A DNA stretch of 50,782 nucleotides from Gp6-AA40 sp035764385 (GTDB lineage: Bacteria > Acidobacteriota > Vicinamibacteria > Vicinamibacterales > UBA2999). The notes below the pieces were generated by a model. It made no database searches. It saw only the letters and a program-made list of their open reading frames with translations, and was not told the DNA's origin. The stretch spans positions 1 to 50,782 of the forward strand of contig DASTZI010000374.1 in assembly GCA_035764385.1 (NCBI GenBank). The letters are read 5' to 3'. Positions 26,501 through 34,263 of this stretch are shown in pieces (position 1 is the stretch's first letter; each line of letters begins with the position of its first letter). A program made the translations under genes and the position numbers.

Positions 26501-26723
26501 GTTGTCCTATGGCCCTGACCAGAAATGGGTGGCGGTATTCGAGCCGCGCTATGTGCTCCAGATCGCACGACTGCTCGAGCGATCGGGAGAAAAGCAAGCC
26601 TCACTGAAGGAGACCGAACGCTTTCTGAATTTCTGGAAGGGTGCCGATTCCGGCTTGCCTGAGGTCGCCGACGCACGACGAGCCGTCGCGCGTCTCCTCC
26701 CGCTCGCGCAGACCGCTCGATGA
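23544..26723 (+). CDS. Membrane Ser/Thr protein kinase with TolB-like and TPR domains
   Basis: The 1059-aa protein has a PknB-type kinase at about 76-340 (glycine loop IGTGGMGEV, K105, HRD 192-194, DFG 212-214), one membrane helix at about 366-382, a TolB-N/FlgO-like domain starting at RPAVAVMPFDNLSGG (about 399-540), and TPR-type helical repeats to the end. The kinase is cytoplasmic; the TolB and TPR parts are probably periplasmic and sense protein or ligand. ATG 23544 overlaps the sigma factor stop. The sigma factor is the obvious candidate substrate. This architecture is common in Acidobacteriota. Confidence 0.85.
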   Translation: MNTDQWTRVKEVFHAALDRAVDERTAFVADVCGADAVVRAEVERLLAAHAQAGHFMERSPAVGRRPSLTGQRLNHYQVGRLIGTGGMGEVYVAHDVDLGREVALKIGIADQDTGFQLRREAQHASQLNHPHICTIHEVGTYDDQPYIVMEYIEGRRLSELIPPGGQPTESVVRYGIQIADALAHAHRHGVIHRDLKSTNVVVTPEGRAKVLDFGIACGVSAERLKGVSESTTPETVPGVVAGTLAYMAPELLRGEQADAGSDIWALGVLLYEMASAIRPFVGATGFELSSAILHEETAPLPPRTSAPLEQVIRRCLAKDPRDRYKRADEVRAALETVQAETPHGKPRARRISLSQPLLPSWRARAMTLGLLITLAAVGTLTWRSFRSGTVPVALGAGGRPAVAVMPFDNLSGGQDMAWLSKGVPSMLLTGLAQTHGLDIVSGQYLQDVIRQMGASNLETLGRDAFAEVARQAGAGAIVVGGISKAGSEIRIDAQLEDLASGRVLVAESVRGTDLFALVDQLAAQIRDGIGFRDATGIRKVSDVSTTSLEAFQLYSQGLDALFNTRMDDAQNIFERAVAIDPTFASAYLHLANASSFRGQIDLEREYLRKAAEHTDRLGEREQLSWAAQSALASGDSAAAARALDDLIAKYPDTDQAYGLAAQLYAPVTGLIHDPAKLLTTTAAGAAALPKSMVTRGLYAYALLGAGRYAEALGEFDAYVRVAPREPNPFDSLGEANFVMGEPDKAIESFTRALTIDPTFAGSQIGRLWSLASLGRYDDAVLEKPPQYLLAKWSSISAFVLSRVGRYREADRALEAGRREAEIGADVSEQGNILLLSSLLAIEREQYGRALQDCDSAERMFTRLPEKKRRVGLVLVHLMSGIAEVRAGHIDQARRHLEMQERLVNSSVEPENWWHNALVGEIALGAGDLGKAAAAFSAGEPSRKMWWSTRYSSLSILANNLISRDGLARVATAQGDLARAIQIYRQLLSYGPDQKWVAVFEPRYVLQIARLLERSGEKQASLKETERFLNFWKGADSGLPEVADARRAVARLLPLAQTAR

Positions 26724-26875
26724 CCTCCGACAAACCTCGGACCATGTTTCCTCTTGCTCTCCCGCCTGCACTCATGTAGCTTTCGTCTCTCCAACCCAGG
26801 GCCGTTGATAACCCGACGTCCTTCGCAGTTTCAGCCTAGGCTAGTCACCGATCAAAAAAGGATGAGGACACGCCC

Positions 26876-27976
26876 ATGCCGAATCAGCTTTCTCGTCGAA
26901 CCTTCATCGCGGCCCTAGCTGCCGCCGTCCCCTCCGCCGCACTGGCCCAGACCGGCGGCGCTCCGGCTGCGCCCGCGGCACCGCCGCCGCCAGCGCCGAT
27001 AACCGGCCCACAGTTGGGGGCTCCTCCCACGGATTTCAAGGCGCCTTACCCGGAAGCTGGCAAGGTCAACCGGCTTGACCCTCGCCTCGACGCCCTCATT
27101 GATGCCGACGCCAAGGTGGAAAAGGTTTGCGACGGTTTCCTGCACGCCGAAGGGCCGGTGTGGGTTGGCGGCAGCGACGGCTACCTTCTCGTCTCCGACA
27201 CCCAGGTCAACCACATCGTCAAGTGGTCGCCGAAAGAGGGCCGTTCGATATGGGTCGAGCCTTCCGGCTATGAAGCCGGCGGAGTGGCTTGGAACGCCGC
27301 CATTCGCGAGCCGGGGACCAACGGCCTGATCCTCGGACGCGGCGGCATCATCTCCGCCGGATCGGGCGCACGCGCCATCTTGCGCTTCGACCTGAAGACG
27401 AAGAAGAAGACCGTGCTGGTCGACAAGTACATGGGCAAGCGGTTGAACACGCCCAACGACTGCGTGCTCGGCCCCGACGGCTCAATCTACTTCACCGATC
27501 CTCCGTACGGCCTTGTCAACCGCAACGCTGGCCCCGACCGTGATCTCGACTACATGGGGATCTTCCGCCTTGCACCCGACAACAGCCTGCACCTGCTGGA
27601 CACCATGACCGCGCCGAATGGGATTGGCGTCTCTCCTGACGGGACAAAGCTCTATTCCTCCGACCAAATGACAGGCTGGGTGATGTGGGACCTCGACAAG
27701 CAGGGGAACGCCTCAAACCGCCGCAACTTCGTTGCCCGCAGTGTCGTGATGGGCGGCGACAGCCTGAAGATCGACACGGCCGGCAACATGTGGGCCGCGA
27801 CCCGCGAAGGCGTCACTGTGTTCACTCCGGGAGGCGAGCGGATCGGGTTTATCAGTACCGACCAGGGCGTATCCAATTGCGAGCTCGGCGCGGACGGCTA
27901 CCTTTATTTGGCCTCGTCGACGAGAGTGCTGAGGGTGAAGGCCAAGGCCAAAAAACTGCTCTTCAAGACGACCTAA
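26876..27976 (+). CDS. Tat-exported SMP-30/gluconolactonase family protein
   Basis: The 366-aa protein begins with a Tat-like signal (QLSRRTFIAALAAAVPSAAL) and a Pro/Ala-rich linker, then a six-bladed propeller of the SMP-30/gluconolactonase/LRE type: VCDGFLHAEGPVW, NDCVLGPDGSIYFTDPPYG and APNGIGVSPDGTKLYSSDQ. Conserved Glu, Asn and Asp ligands for a divalent metal are visible in these motifs. It likely hydrolyses sugar lactones in the periplasm. Its start has AAAGGATGAGG upstream. The 3' end runs into a region of gene debris. Confidence 0.85.
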   Translation: MPNQLSRRTFIAALAAAVPSAALAQTGGAPAAPAAPPPPAPITGPQLGAPPTDFKAPYPEAGKVNRLDPRLDALIDADAKVEKVCDGFLHAEGPVWVGGSDGYLLVSDTQVNHIVKWSPKEGRSIWVEPSGYEAGGVAWNAAIREPGTNGLILGRGGIISAGSGARAILRFDLKTKKKTVLVDKYMGKRLNTPNDCVLGPDGSIYFTDPPYGLVNRNAGPDRDLDYMGIFRLAPDNSLHLLDTMTAPNGIGVSPDGTKLYSSDQMTGWVMWDLDKQGNASNRRNFVARSVVMGGDSLKIDTAGNMWAATREGVTVFTPGGERIGFISTDQGVSNCELGADGYLYLASSTRVLRVKAKAKKLLFKTT

Positions 27977-28061
27977 CAGCGCGAGCCATCTGCGGCAAGC
28001 TGGTCATCGACAACGAACCGCCGTACCGCTGCATCTGCGCTATATTCTTGCCGCGCTGCTC

Positions 28062-28615
28062 AGTCCGGACGGCGATGGGGGCTTTCCCGGCGCCTTGACC
28101 ACAACGCTGGCCTACACGGTGACGCGCGAGAACGCGCTGACGCTCGACTACCGTGCGATCAGCGACCGGCCGACGGTGGTCAACCTCACCAACCACGCCT
28201 ATTTCGCGCTGCAGGGCGGAGGCAACGGGGATGTCGCGGATCAGCGCTGCAGGTGTTCGCCGACCGGTATACGCCCAGCGCACCGGACAATCTGCCGACC
28301 GGCGAGATAGCATCGGTGACGGGAACGCCGCTGGATTTCCGAAAGCTGGTGATGGAGTTGCTGGACGGAATGGATCTCGAGTCTGGCCCGGTTCCGCCAT
28401 CAGAGCGAACGGAGCTTCCGATCCCGGCGACGCTCGAACACCTGGTGCTTGCCTGCCTTGCCAAGAATCCAGAAGAGCGACCGCAAAACGCGCGACAGCT
28501 CGCACAGTCACTCGACACGATTGTTGGGATGGCGTGGGACGAGGAGCAGGCGGTTCGCTGGTGGAGTCAGCATCACCCAGCGCAGGCATCGACATCCGAC
28601 GCGATTGCGGTCTGA
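28062..28615 (+). pseudogene. Mosaic remnant: frameshifted aldose 1-epimerase piece joined in frame to an internally deleted protein kinase piece
   Basis: 28062-28240 reads SPDGDGGFPGALTTTLAYT and VVNLTNHAYFALQGGGNGDV, the middle of galactose mutarotase. The frame then shifts and 28243-28345 continues the same protein (FADRYTPSAPDNLPTGEIAS, GTPLDFRKL). Without a stop this passes into VMELLDGMDLES, the hinge strand of a Ser/Thr kinase, and jumps to a kinase C-lobe end (LEHLVLACLAKNPEERPQ, then the WW-containing tail) to TGA 28615. So two families are fused, and at least one frameshift and one internal deletion are present. No start codon or ribosome-binding site suits it; it is probably untranslated debris. 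Confidence 0.65.
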
Positions 28616-28639
28616 ATCAGTAACCCCTTGAATTTGCTG

Positions 28640-28656
28640 GTTGCGGGGCCCGCAAC
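28640..28656. repeat. 17-nt palindrome
   Basis: GTTGCGGG, one G, then CCCGCAAC forms a perfect inverted repeat in the gap between the mosaic pseudogene and the PD40 gene. The gene on the minus strand ends at 28748, so the repeat could act at its 3' end. There is no T run. The rest of 28616-28747 has no gene. Confidence 0.4.
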
Positions 28657-28747
28657 GTCAATGACCGCACATTTCAGGTCAGTGTGACGATCCCGCAGCG
28701 CGGCATCGCCGGAAAACCGGGTCGTCCGTGATGCCGTCACAGCGAGA

Positions 28748-29689
28748 TTAGTCGTTCAGCTTTGCTCTGGTCGTATACCAAATATCCCTAAGGCCGATTG
28801 TCCCCGCACGGTTGGAAGAGAAATAGAGCGTCGTCCCGTCTTTCGAGAGCCATGGAGCAACATCATCAAGCACGCTGTTTACTGGTATTCCCAAGTTCGT
28901 CGGCGTTGACCAGTCATCGGACGGCGTGTCCCTCGAGGAGACCCAAATATCCAGACTCGCATTCAGGCTCCCCAATCGATTGGACGTAATGAACGCCTCC
29001 AGACCGTCCTTCCGGACGAAAATCCGAGTGTCGCGTTTCGGGCTGCTGAATTGGGGAACCAGTATTCCAGGACCCGCGGAGCCATGCTCACCCAATAGGC
29101 TGGCATAGACATCGAAGTCGCCGGGCCCACCGGTTCGATCGCTCCCGTAGAACAGCCATGTCTGTTCCGTTCTCGGATCCTCAAAGAGCGCGGGAGCAGT
29201 TTCCGTTGCCAGCGTATTGGGCCCTAATGGATCACAGCCCAAATTGGTCGGTTGTTCCCAAGCCGAGTGCTTGTTGCGCCGTCGAGTCATCCAGATGTCG
29301 CCCTGGCCGCCGCAACTCTCGGGGCGCATGCGAGCGCTGTGGAAGTACAGAACGTGTTCATTTGGCGAGAGGAACGGTAACGAGTCGTCAACTTCACTAT
29401 TGACTAACGGCCCCATGTTCTGGGGATTGCTCCATAGCAGTGATTCGGCAGAGTCTCGCGTCGCAAACCATAAGTCCAGACCGCCGAGACCGCCAGGACG
29501 ATTCGATGTGAAGTAGATCGTTAATCCGTCTCTCGAAAGGACGGCATACTCGTCGTTAGACGCCGTGTTCAATGATGTGACATTGACAGGCGAAGACCAG
29601 TCGCCAAAGGTCTCTGCTGCCCACAGTGAACTGAAATCAATCGCGACATAGCATCCGAGCGCGCATAGAAGAATCAAAGCTCGTGTCAT
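28748..29689 (-). CDS. Secreted PD40/TolB-like beta-propeller protein
   Basis: The 313-aa protein starts at ATG 29689, with GGGGGG upstream and a signal peptide (MTRALILLCALGCYVAIDFS). A longer in-frame start lies inside unlikely sequence. The mature part has repeated blades of the PD40 type: LSRDGLTIYFTSNRPGGLGG, LSPNEHVLYFHSARM and LSKDGTTLYFSSNRAGTIG, each with a following DIW or DLW. Such repeats occur in TolB and OmpA-associated periplasmic proteins. It lies 148 nt downstream of the kinase gene on the same strand and may be part of its operon. Confidence 0.8.
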   Translation of the reverse strand: MTRALILLCALGCYVAIDFSSLWAAETFGDWSSPVNVTSLNTASNDEYAVLSRDGLTIYFTSNRPGGLGGLDLWFATRDSAESLLWSNPQNMGPLVNSEVDDSLPFLSPNEHVLYFHSARMRPESCGGQGDIWMTRRRNKHSAWEQPTNLGCDPLGPNTLATETAPALFEDPRTEQTWLFYGSDRTGGPGDFDVYASLLGEHGSAGPGILVPQFSSPKRDTRIFVRKDGLEAFITSNRLGSLNASLDIWVSSRDTPSDDWSTPTNLGIPVNSVLDDVAPWLSKDGTTLYFSSNRAGTIGLRDIWYTTRAKLND

Positions 29690-29837
29690 CGGTCCCCCCG
29701 GCGCATCGAAGCGCCTCACTTTGTAAACGTCCAGGAACGATCGAACCGGACGGACGCTGCGGTGGGCTCGGGCCGGAGAGGCGTTCAGCGGTCGATTGCG
29801 CGCCGCTTTAGAAGAGGTCGCGGAACGAGACGGGCAA

Positions 29838-32348
29838 TCAGGGCAGGCCGAAATGCTTCTGAACGGCCACAAAGCGCGGATCGCTGCGCAACGGCGCCAT
29901 CTCTGGCCAGGTCAGAAGCAGCGGAATACGCTGCGGTTCCCGTGAGGCCGTCTGATTCAGGGCTTCGAGGGCACGGTCGCGTTCTCCCAGTGCTGCGTAG
30001 ATAATCGTCGCGCGATACGGGTACTGCTCGTTCTCCCTTGCGAGGCGCTCAGCGTCAGATCGTCTGCCCGCTTTCACCAATGCGTAAGCCTGGTACTGAG
30101 GAACCCCTTCCGGAAGGCGAGAGCCTACCGGTGCGCCAGCGTTCTCCGATTTGATTGCATCATAGAGCGCCAGTGCCTCGTCGAGGCGGCCGCGACACGC
30201 CAAAGCGCGCGCGAGAATCACGGCCGCCGCAGGCAGCTGCGGATCCACAGCTCGCACGCGCTGCAGCAGATCGATGGCCTCATCAAAGCGCCCGACGGTG
30301 AAATCCACTTCAGCCATTTGCCGCCACACGTCTAAGGAGAGCGGATCGCGCTGCATCGCAATTTTCAGCAGGCGTTCCGCTTTGCCAAATTTGCGGAGTG
30401 GTCGAAGGGTGAAGAACGAATAGCTCGTGTAAACCTGGCTGAGACTTGGGTTCAAGGCGATGGCCTGTTCGAAATGCTGTTCCGAGCTTGCCCAAGCCAT
30501 GTCGCGTGCGTACACGAGTCCCATCGCCGCGTGTGCTTCCGCGAGATCCGGGTCCAGTTCCAGAGCCTTGACCGCGGCCGTCCGCATCAGCTCCTGCGCC
30601 CTGGCGACCGGCACCCCCAAATATGTAGGAAGAGACATGTAGGCGTACGCGTCGGCCATACCTGCGTACGCAGGCGCGAAATCCGGAGCCACGGCGATGA
30701 CCTGCTTGAAGTACTCAATGGCTTTCTGGGCGTCGAAAAACCCGCGGCGACTCACCAGTGCACGTGCCGTCAGGTAGCGTCCGTACGCTTCCGGGTTGAG
30801 ATCGTATGCGCGACGGTTGGGCGCAGCCTTCACTCCAAGCCGTCCGACTACACTTTGAATGATGCGATTGCGGATACCGAACACGTTGCCGATGTCAGTG
30901 TCGAAGGTCTCGTTCCAGAGCGTCACGCCCGTTGCCGCCTGGACGAGTCGCGCTTCAACCTGAAACCGATTTCCTAAACGCCGAACGGACCCGTCCAGCA
31001 CCAGGCTGACGTCAAGCTGCCTCGCGACGTCTCGCAAATCTTGCTCGTTTTTCTTGAACGCGAAAGTGGATGTGCGTGAGCGGACCTGAAGATGCTCATT
31101 CGCCGCAAGACCGTTGATGATCTCTTCCGTGAATCCATCGGCGAATTCCTCACCGCCTGCCTCAGTACTGAGGTTCTTCAGCGGAAGCACGGCGATCGCC
31201 GGCCCATCTGAGAGCCGCTGCACCGCCGTGGTCTGCGGTAGACCTGCCTGGGTAGCCGCAGCCTCGCGGTGCAGGCCTAACGCTCCTGCCCACAACAGCA
31301 ACCCCCCCAGCACAAGCGCCACCGCCACAACGATCGCTGACTTGGGTGGAACAACCGCCCGGCGCGGCTGGAGCTCCGCAAGTGCGGTGGCGACGGCGTC
31401 GACGCTCGCGTAACGGCGCTCCGCGTCGGGATCGATCGCGCGCTCAACGATGTCGGCCAGGCGTCGCCCCACATCGCGGAGAAGCGCGACGACATCACCC
31501 CGTTTGCGACGTTCGTGCGCGACACGCAGATCCGCGAAGTCGTGAGCGCGTACCGGGTAGGTTCCGGTGAGCATGCGATAGAACAGGACGCCGATGCTGT
31601 AGATATCGCTCTGAATCGTGGCTTCACCACCGCGAAGCAGCTCCGGTGCGAGGTACAACGGCGTCCCGGCAAGGGCGCCCGTCGAGGCCGATGCCTCGCT
31701 CATGTCCCAACCAGTGCCGAAGTCCATCAGAACCGCTCGGCCGTCGGTCGCGAGCATCACGTTCTGCGCCTTGATGTCGCGGTGCAGAAGACCGGCAGCG
31801 TGGACGGCCGAAACAGCGTGGCAAATCTGCGTACCGATCTCGATCACCTCGGAAGGTTGAAACGGACGACGCTTCGTCAGCCGCTGTTCGACTGTCTCGC
31901 CATCGACCAGTTCCATCCAGAGACCAACGGTGTCCGCGATACGCTCGGCGCCGTAGATGGTGACGACGTTGCGATGGCGGACGCGCGCGAGGAGGCGGCC
32001 TTCCTCGATGATCGAGGGCGTGCGCGCAGCGTCGACATTCGATCGCGCGGGCAGGAGTTTCAGCGCAACTTCGCGATCCAGACGCGTATCCCACGCACGG
32101 TAGACATGCCCGAAGGCACCGGTGCCAAGTAGCTCGATGACACGGATGTGCCCCCATGTCTGCGGGACACGCATCTCTTCAGTGCGCTGCTGCCGGTGAA
32201 AGTCTACGAATGTCGATAGAACGTGTAGTACCTCGACGAGCGGACGCTCGGCCTCGTTGGCGTTCGATTGAACTGTCCGCCAATCGACGGACGTGCCGTC
32301 GAGAATAGACCCCGCCAGTTCGTCAAGGTCACCCTTGTCCGCGTCCAC
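29838..32348 (-). CDS. Membrane Ser/Thr protein kinase with TolB-like and TPR domains
   Basis: With GTG 32348 as start the protein has 836 residues. The kinase domain (about 66-330) has GTGAFGHV, K97, HRD 189-191 and DFG 209-211. A membrane helix lies at about 337-359, then a TolB/adenylate-cyclase-associated domain starting at GPAIAVLPLKNLSTEAGGEE, then TPR repeats. The start overlaps the sigma factor gene by 20 nt, with GAGGAAA upstream inside that gene. This repeats the sigma/kinase pairing at 22975-26723, but with a different sigma subfamily and reversed strand. The unusual DFGTGWD activation segment is worth noting. Confidence 0.85.
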   Translation of the reverse strand: MDADKGDLDELAGSILDGTSVDWRTVQSNANEAERPLVEVLHVLSTFVDFHRQQRTEEMRVPQTWGHIRVIELLGTGAFGHVYRAWDTRLDREVALKLLPARSNVDAARTPSIIEEGRLLARVRHRNVVTIYGAERIADTVGLWMELVDGETVEQRLTKRRPFQPSEVIEIGTQICHAVSAVHAAGLLHRDIKAQNVMLATDGRAVLMDFGTGWDMSEASASTGALAGTPLYLAPELLRGGEATIQSDIYSIGVLFYRMLTGTYPVRAHDFADLRVAHERRKRGDVVALLRDVGRRLADIVERAIDPDAERRYASVDAVATALAELQPRRAVVPPKSAIVVAVALVLGGLLLWAGALGLHREAAATQAGLPQTTAVQRLSDGPAIAVLPLKNLSTEAGGEEFADGFTEEIINGLAANEHLQVRSRTSTFAFKKNEQDLRDVARQLDVSLVLDGSVRRLGNRFQVEARLVQAATGVTLWNETFDTDIGNVFGIRNRIIQSVVGRLGVKAAPNRRAYDLNPEAYGRYLTARALVSRRGFFDAQKAIEYFKQVIAVAPDFAPAYAGMADAYAYMSLPTYLGVPVARAQELMRTAAVKALELDPDLAEAHAAMGLVYARDMAWASSEQHFEQAIALNPSLSQVYTSYSFFTLRPLRKFGKAERLLKIAMQRDPLSLDVWRQMAEVDFTVGRFDEAIDLLQRVRAVDPQLPAAAVILARALACRGRLDEALALYDAIKSENAGAPVGSRLPEGVPQYQAYALVKAGRRSDAERLARENEQYPYRATIIYAALGERDRALEALNQTASREPQRIPLLLTWPEMAPLRSDPRFVAVQKHFGLP

Positions 32349-32940
32349 GCTGTATTTCCTCGGCGAGACGCACGAGCGCACGCTGCGCCGTCTTGCGCGC
32401 CGCTTCCGCGCTCGGTTTCTCCAGCATCAAGGCGAGTTCTTCGTAGCTATAACCCAACTCGACGCGCCCGATGATCGCCTCCCGCTCCACGGGATTCAAA
32501 CGGTCAAGCGCCTTTTCGTATTCCTCGACCTTCTCGCGTCCGATTGCCGCTTCGAGTGGGGAATCCGCCGCTTCGACTTCAATGCTGTCGAGATTCGTCG
32601 ACTCGGGCGCGCGTTCCTTGCGCCGCAGTTCATCCCGAAGACGATTGAGAACGGCACTTCGCAGGTACGCCTGCAAGGCACCGACGCGCCGCGGCTCGAA
32701 GGTCTCAATCTTCTTAAACGTTCGAAGCAGCGTGTCCTGGACAAGATCATCGGTGTCGGCGAGGTCACGTGCCCACTTTGGCAGGCGACCGGTCGCCCAT
32801 CGTTGTAACGGTCGGAGGTGTCGTGCGAACAACCGCTCGAGCGCCTCCTGGTCGCCGGCGCGCGCACGTTCGATAAGCGAGAATGTCGAGTCCAGGTCGA
32901 GGGGCGCGGCTCCGGAACAATCGGTGGGCTCGTCGGCCAT
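32329..32940 (-). CDS. ECF-type sigma factor
   Basis: The 203-aa protein has region 2 (DLADTDDLVQDTLLRTFKKI) and region 4 (LNPVEREAIIGRVELGYSYE, EELALMLEKPSAEAARKTAQ). It is not closely alike in text to the sigma factor at 22975, so the two pairs look independently assembled. The gene overlaps the following kinase gene by 20 nt. No anti-sigma gene accompanies it. It lies downstream of initiator tRNA and lgt on the same strand, separated by 128 nt containing a TCACATGTGA palindrome. Confidence 0.85.
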   Translation of the reverse strand: MADEPTDCSGAAPLDLDSTFSLIERARAGDQEALERLFARHLRPLQRWATGRLPKWARDLADTDDLVQDTLLRTFKKIETFEPRRVGALQAYLRSAVLNRLRDELRRKERAPESTNLDSIEVEAADSPLEAAIGREKVEEYEKALDRLNPVEREAIIGRVELGYSYEELALMLEKPSAEAARKTAQRALVRLAEEIQRGRGQG

Positions 32941-33068
32941 CTGTAGACGCCGGCCGGATTGTACTCACCGGCTACTCCATTCTGGACTCCACGCGCGTAC
33001 TGGCTGAGCAGCCGGTCACATGTGAAGCACTAAATGGTGTAATCGAGGTGGGCGATGTGCGCGAAAAA

Positions 33069-33145
<77 letters not shown>

Positions 33146-33188
33146 TCAAGGAACCGCACAGAAGAGAATTTCGATGTGCAGCGAACCT

Positions 33189-33932
33189 TCAATCTAACAC
33201 GCGCGCCACGCGAGATCCAGCGATCAGCAACGCGGTGCCGGCAACGACTAGTGCCAACGACACCAGGTGCGCAAGCGTCAACGGGCCGAGAATCCGCTCG
33301 TTGACGCGAATGAACTCGATTGCGAACCGGATGGCGCCCGCCAGTACGAGATAGCGGCCAAGCACGATGGCATCAGGCACGCCGTGACGCCGCCATCGGA
33401 TCAACAGCCATCCGACGACAAACAGCGCCGCCATCTCATAAAGCTGCGTCGGATGGACGCGGACATCCGTGGGCGGCAACCCCCGCGGGAACGCCACGGC
33501 CCACGGCAAATCGCTCGGACGGCCGTAATCATCGCCAACGAGAAAACACCCGATGCGGCCAATGGCGTGTCCAATCGCTAGCGCCGGTGTGGCCGCAGCG
33601 AGCGTTGCCACGAGTGGTAGCCGCTGCCACTTCATGACAATCACGGCGGTGCCGACGCCGCCCACGAGTCCGCCGAACCAGCTCATGCCGCCGCGACTGA
33701 AGAGCAGATCGCGAAACGGCTCCTGGCCCACGTGTTCGGCCACCCAGAGCAGCTTCGCGCCGACGAGTCCTCCGAACACGCCGGCCATCGCCGCATCGGC
33801 TGCTGATGCGGGCAGACCGCTGCGCGCCAGCTCGCGCCCGAAGATCCAGAGACCGACGAGCGCGCCGGTCGCCACCATCACGCCGAATGTCGTGACGTCA
33901 AAATTTCCGATACGAAAGAGCGTTGGGTACAT
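33189..33932 (-). CDS. lgt: Prolipoprotein diacylglyceryl transferase
   Basis: The 247-aa multi-pass membrane protein has the Lgt signature GHAIGRIGCFLVGDDYG, with the essential HxxGRxxC/N arrangement, and the later VHPTQLYE. It adds diacylglycerol from phosphatidylglycerol to the lipobox cysteine of prolipoproteins at the inner membrane, the first step of lipoprotein maturation. It begins MYPTLFRIGNF, a normal Lgt start. A GATAAT -10 (33943-33948, minus strand) lies only 10 nt before the ATG, so its leader is very short. The following gene on the strand is the initiator tRNA. Confidence 0.9.
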   Translation of the reverse strand: MYPTLFRIGNFDVTTFGVMVATGALVGLWIFGRELARSGLPASAADAAMAGVFGGLVGAKLLWVAEHVGQEPFRDLLFSRGGMSWFGGLVGGVGTAVIVMKWQRLPLVATLAAATPALAIGHAIGRIGCFLVGDDYGRPSDLPWAVAFPRGLPPTDVRVHPTQLYEMAALFVVGWLLIRWRRHGVPDAIVLGRYLVLAGAIRFAIEFIRVNERILGPLTLAHLVSLALVVAGTALLIAGSRVARVLD

Positions 33933-33942
33933 CCGTGTGCAA

Positions 33943-33948
33943 ATTATC
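33943..33948 (-). promoter_or_regulatory. -10 element for lgt, implying a near-leaderless mRNA
   Basis: The minus-strand hexamer GATAAT is followed by 10 nt and then the lgt ATG at 33932. With a start site about 7 nt after the -10, the leader would be about 3 nt. No convincing -35 or Shine-Dalgarno sequence is visible. Confidence 0.4.
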
Positions 33949-33972
33949 AGGAAAAGTCAGTAATGCGCTGTA

Positions 33973-34000
33973 TTGTCGCGTCTACAGCCGAGGTTATAAT
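33973..34000 (+). promoter_or_regulatory. Sigma-70-type promoter for the small gene at 34039
   Basis: TTGTCG (33973-33978), 16 nt, then a consensus TATAAT (33995-34000). The start site would be near 34007, giving a leader of about 30 nt with AAGG before ATG 34039. The -10 overlaps the 16-mer CTACAGCCGAGGTTAT (33982-33997) that recurs at 37939-37954. Confidence 0.6.
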
Positions 34001-34038
34001 TCGCGCTCCCGTATCCCAGCAAGCGAAAGAAGGCTGCC

Positions 34039-34233
34039 ATGGCTCGTCCACGCAAGAGACTTCCCTCGGATCTCGCTGACCTTTCAAGAAAAACCGAGAT
34101 ACTCGAGCGTGAAATGATCGCGCAGCGCGCCGCGATCGAACGGCTCAAACAGCTGGGCCAGGTCCGGGCCCAACCGCTTCGGGCCGATGATGGCCACGAT
34201 TCGGGTGCCTTACGGCGGCGGATGTCGCGCTGA
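34039..34233 (+). CDS. Small basic coiled-coil protein, unknown function
   Basis: The 64-aa protein is Arg/Lys-rich at both ends with a central amphipathic helix (RKTEILEREMIAQRAAIERL) likely to form a coiled coil. It has a consensus -10 39 nt upstream of the ATG and AAGG before the start, and is followed after 30 nt by the hybrid histidine kinase on the same strand. No family is recognised. Good promoter placement supports it being a real gene. Confidence 0.55.
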   Translation: MARPRKRLPSDLADLSRKTEILEREMIAQRAAIERLKQLGQVRAQPLRADDGHDSGALRRRMSR

Positions 34234-34263
34234 GGCATCCGCCATGCATTAGCGTAGCAGGCC

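Noticed and set aside
33016..33025. TCACATGTGA palindrome as a CRP/FNR-type site
   Set aside because: The central spacing does not match the usual site, and a 10-bp palindrome alone is weak evidence.
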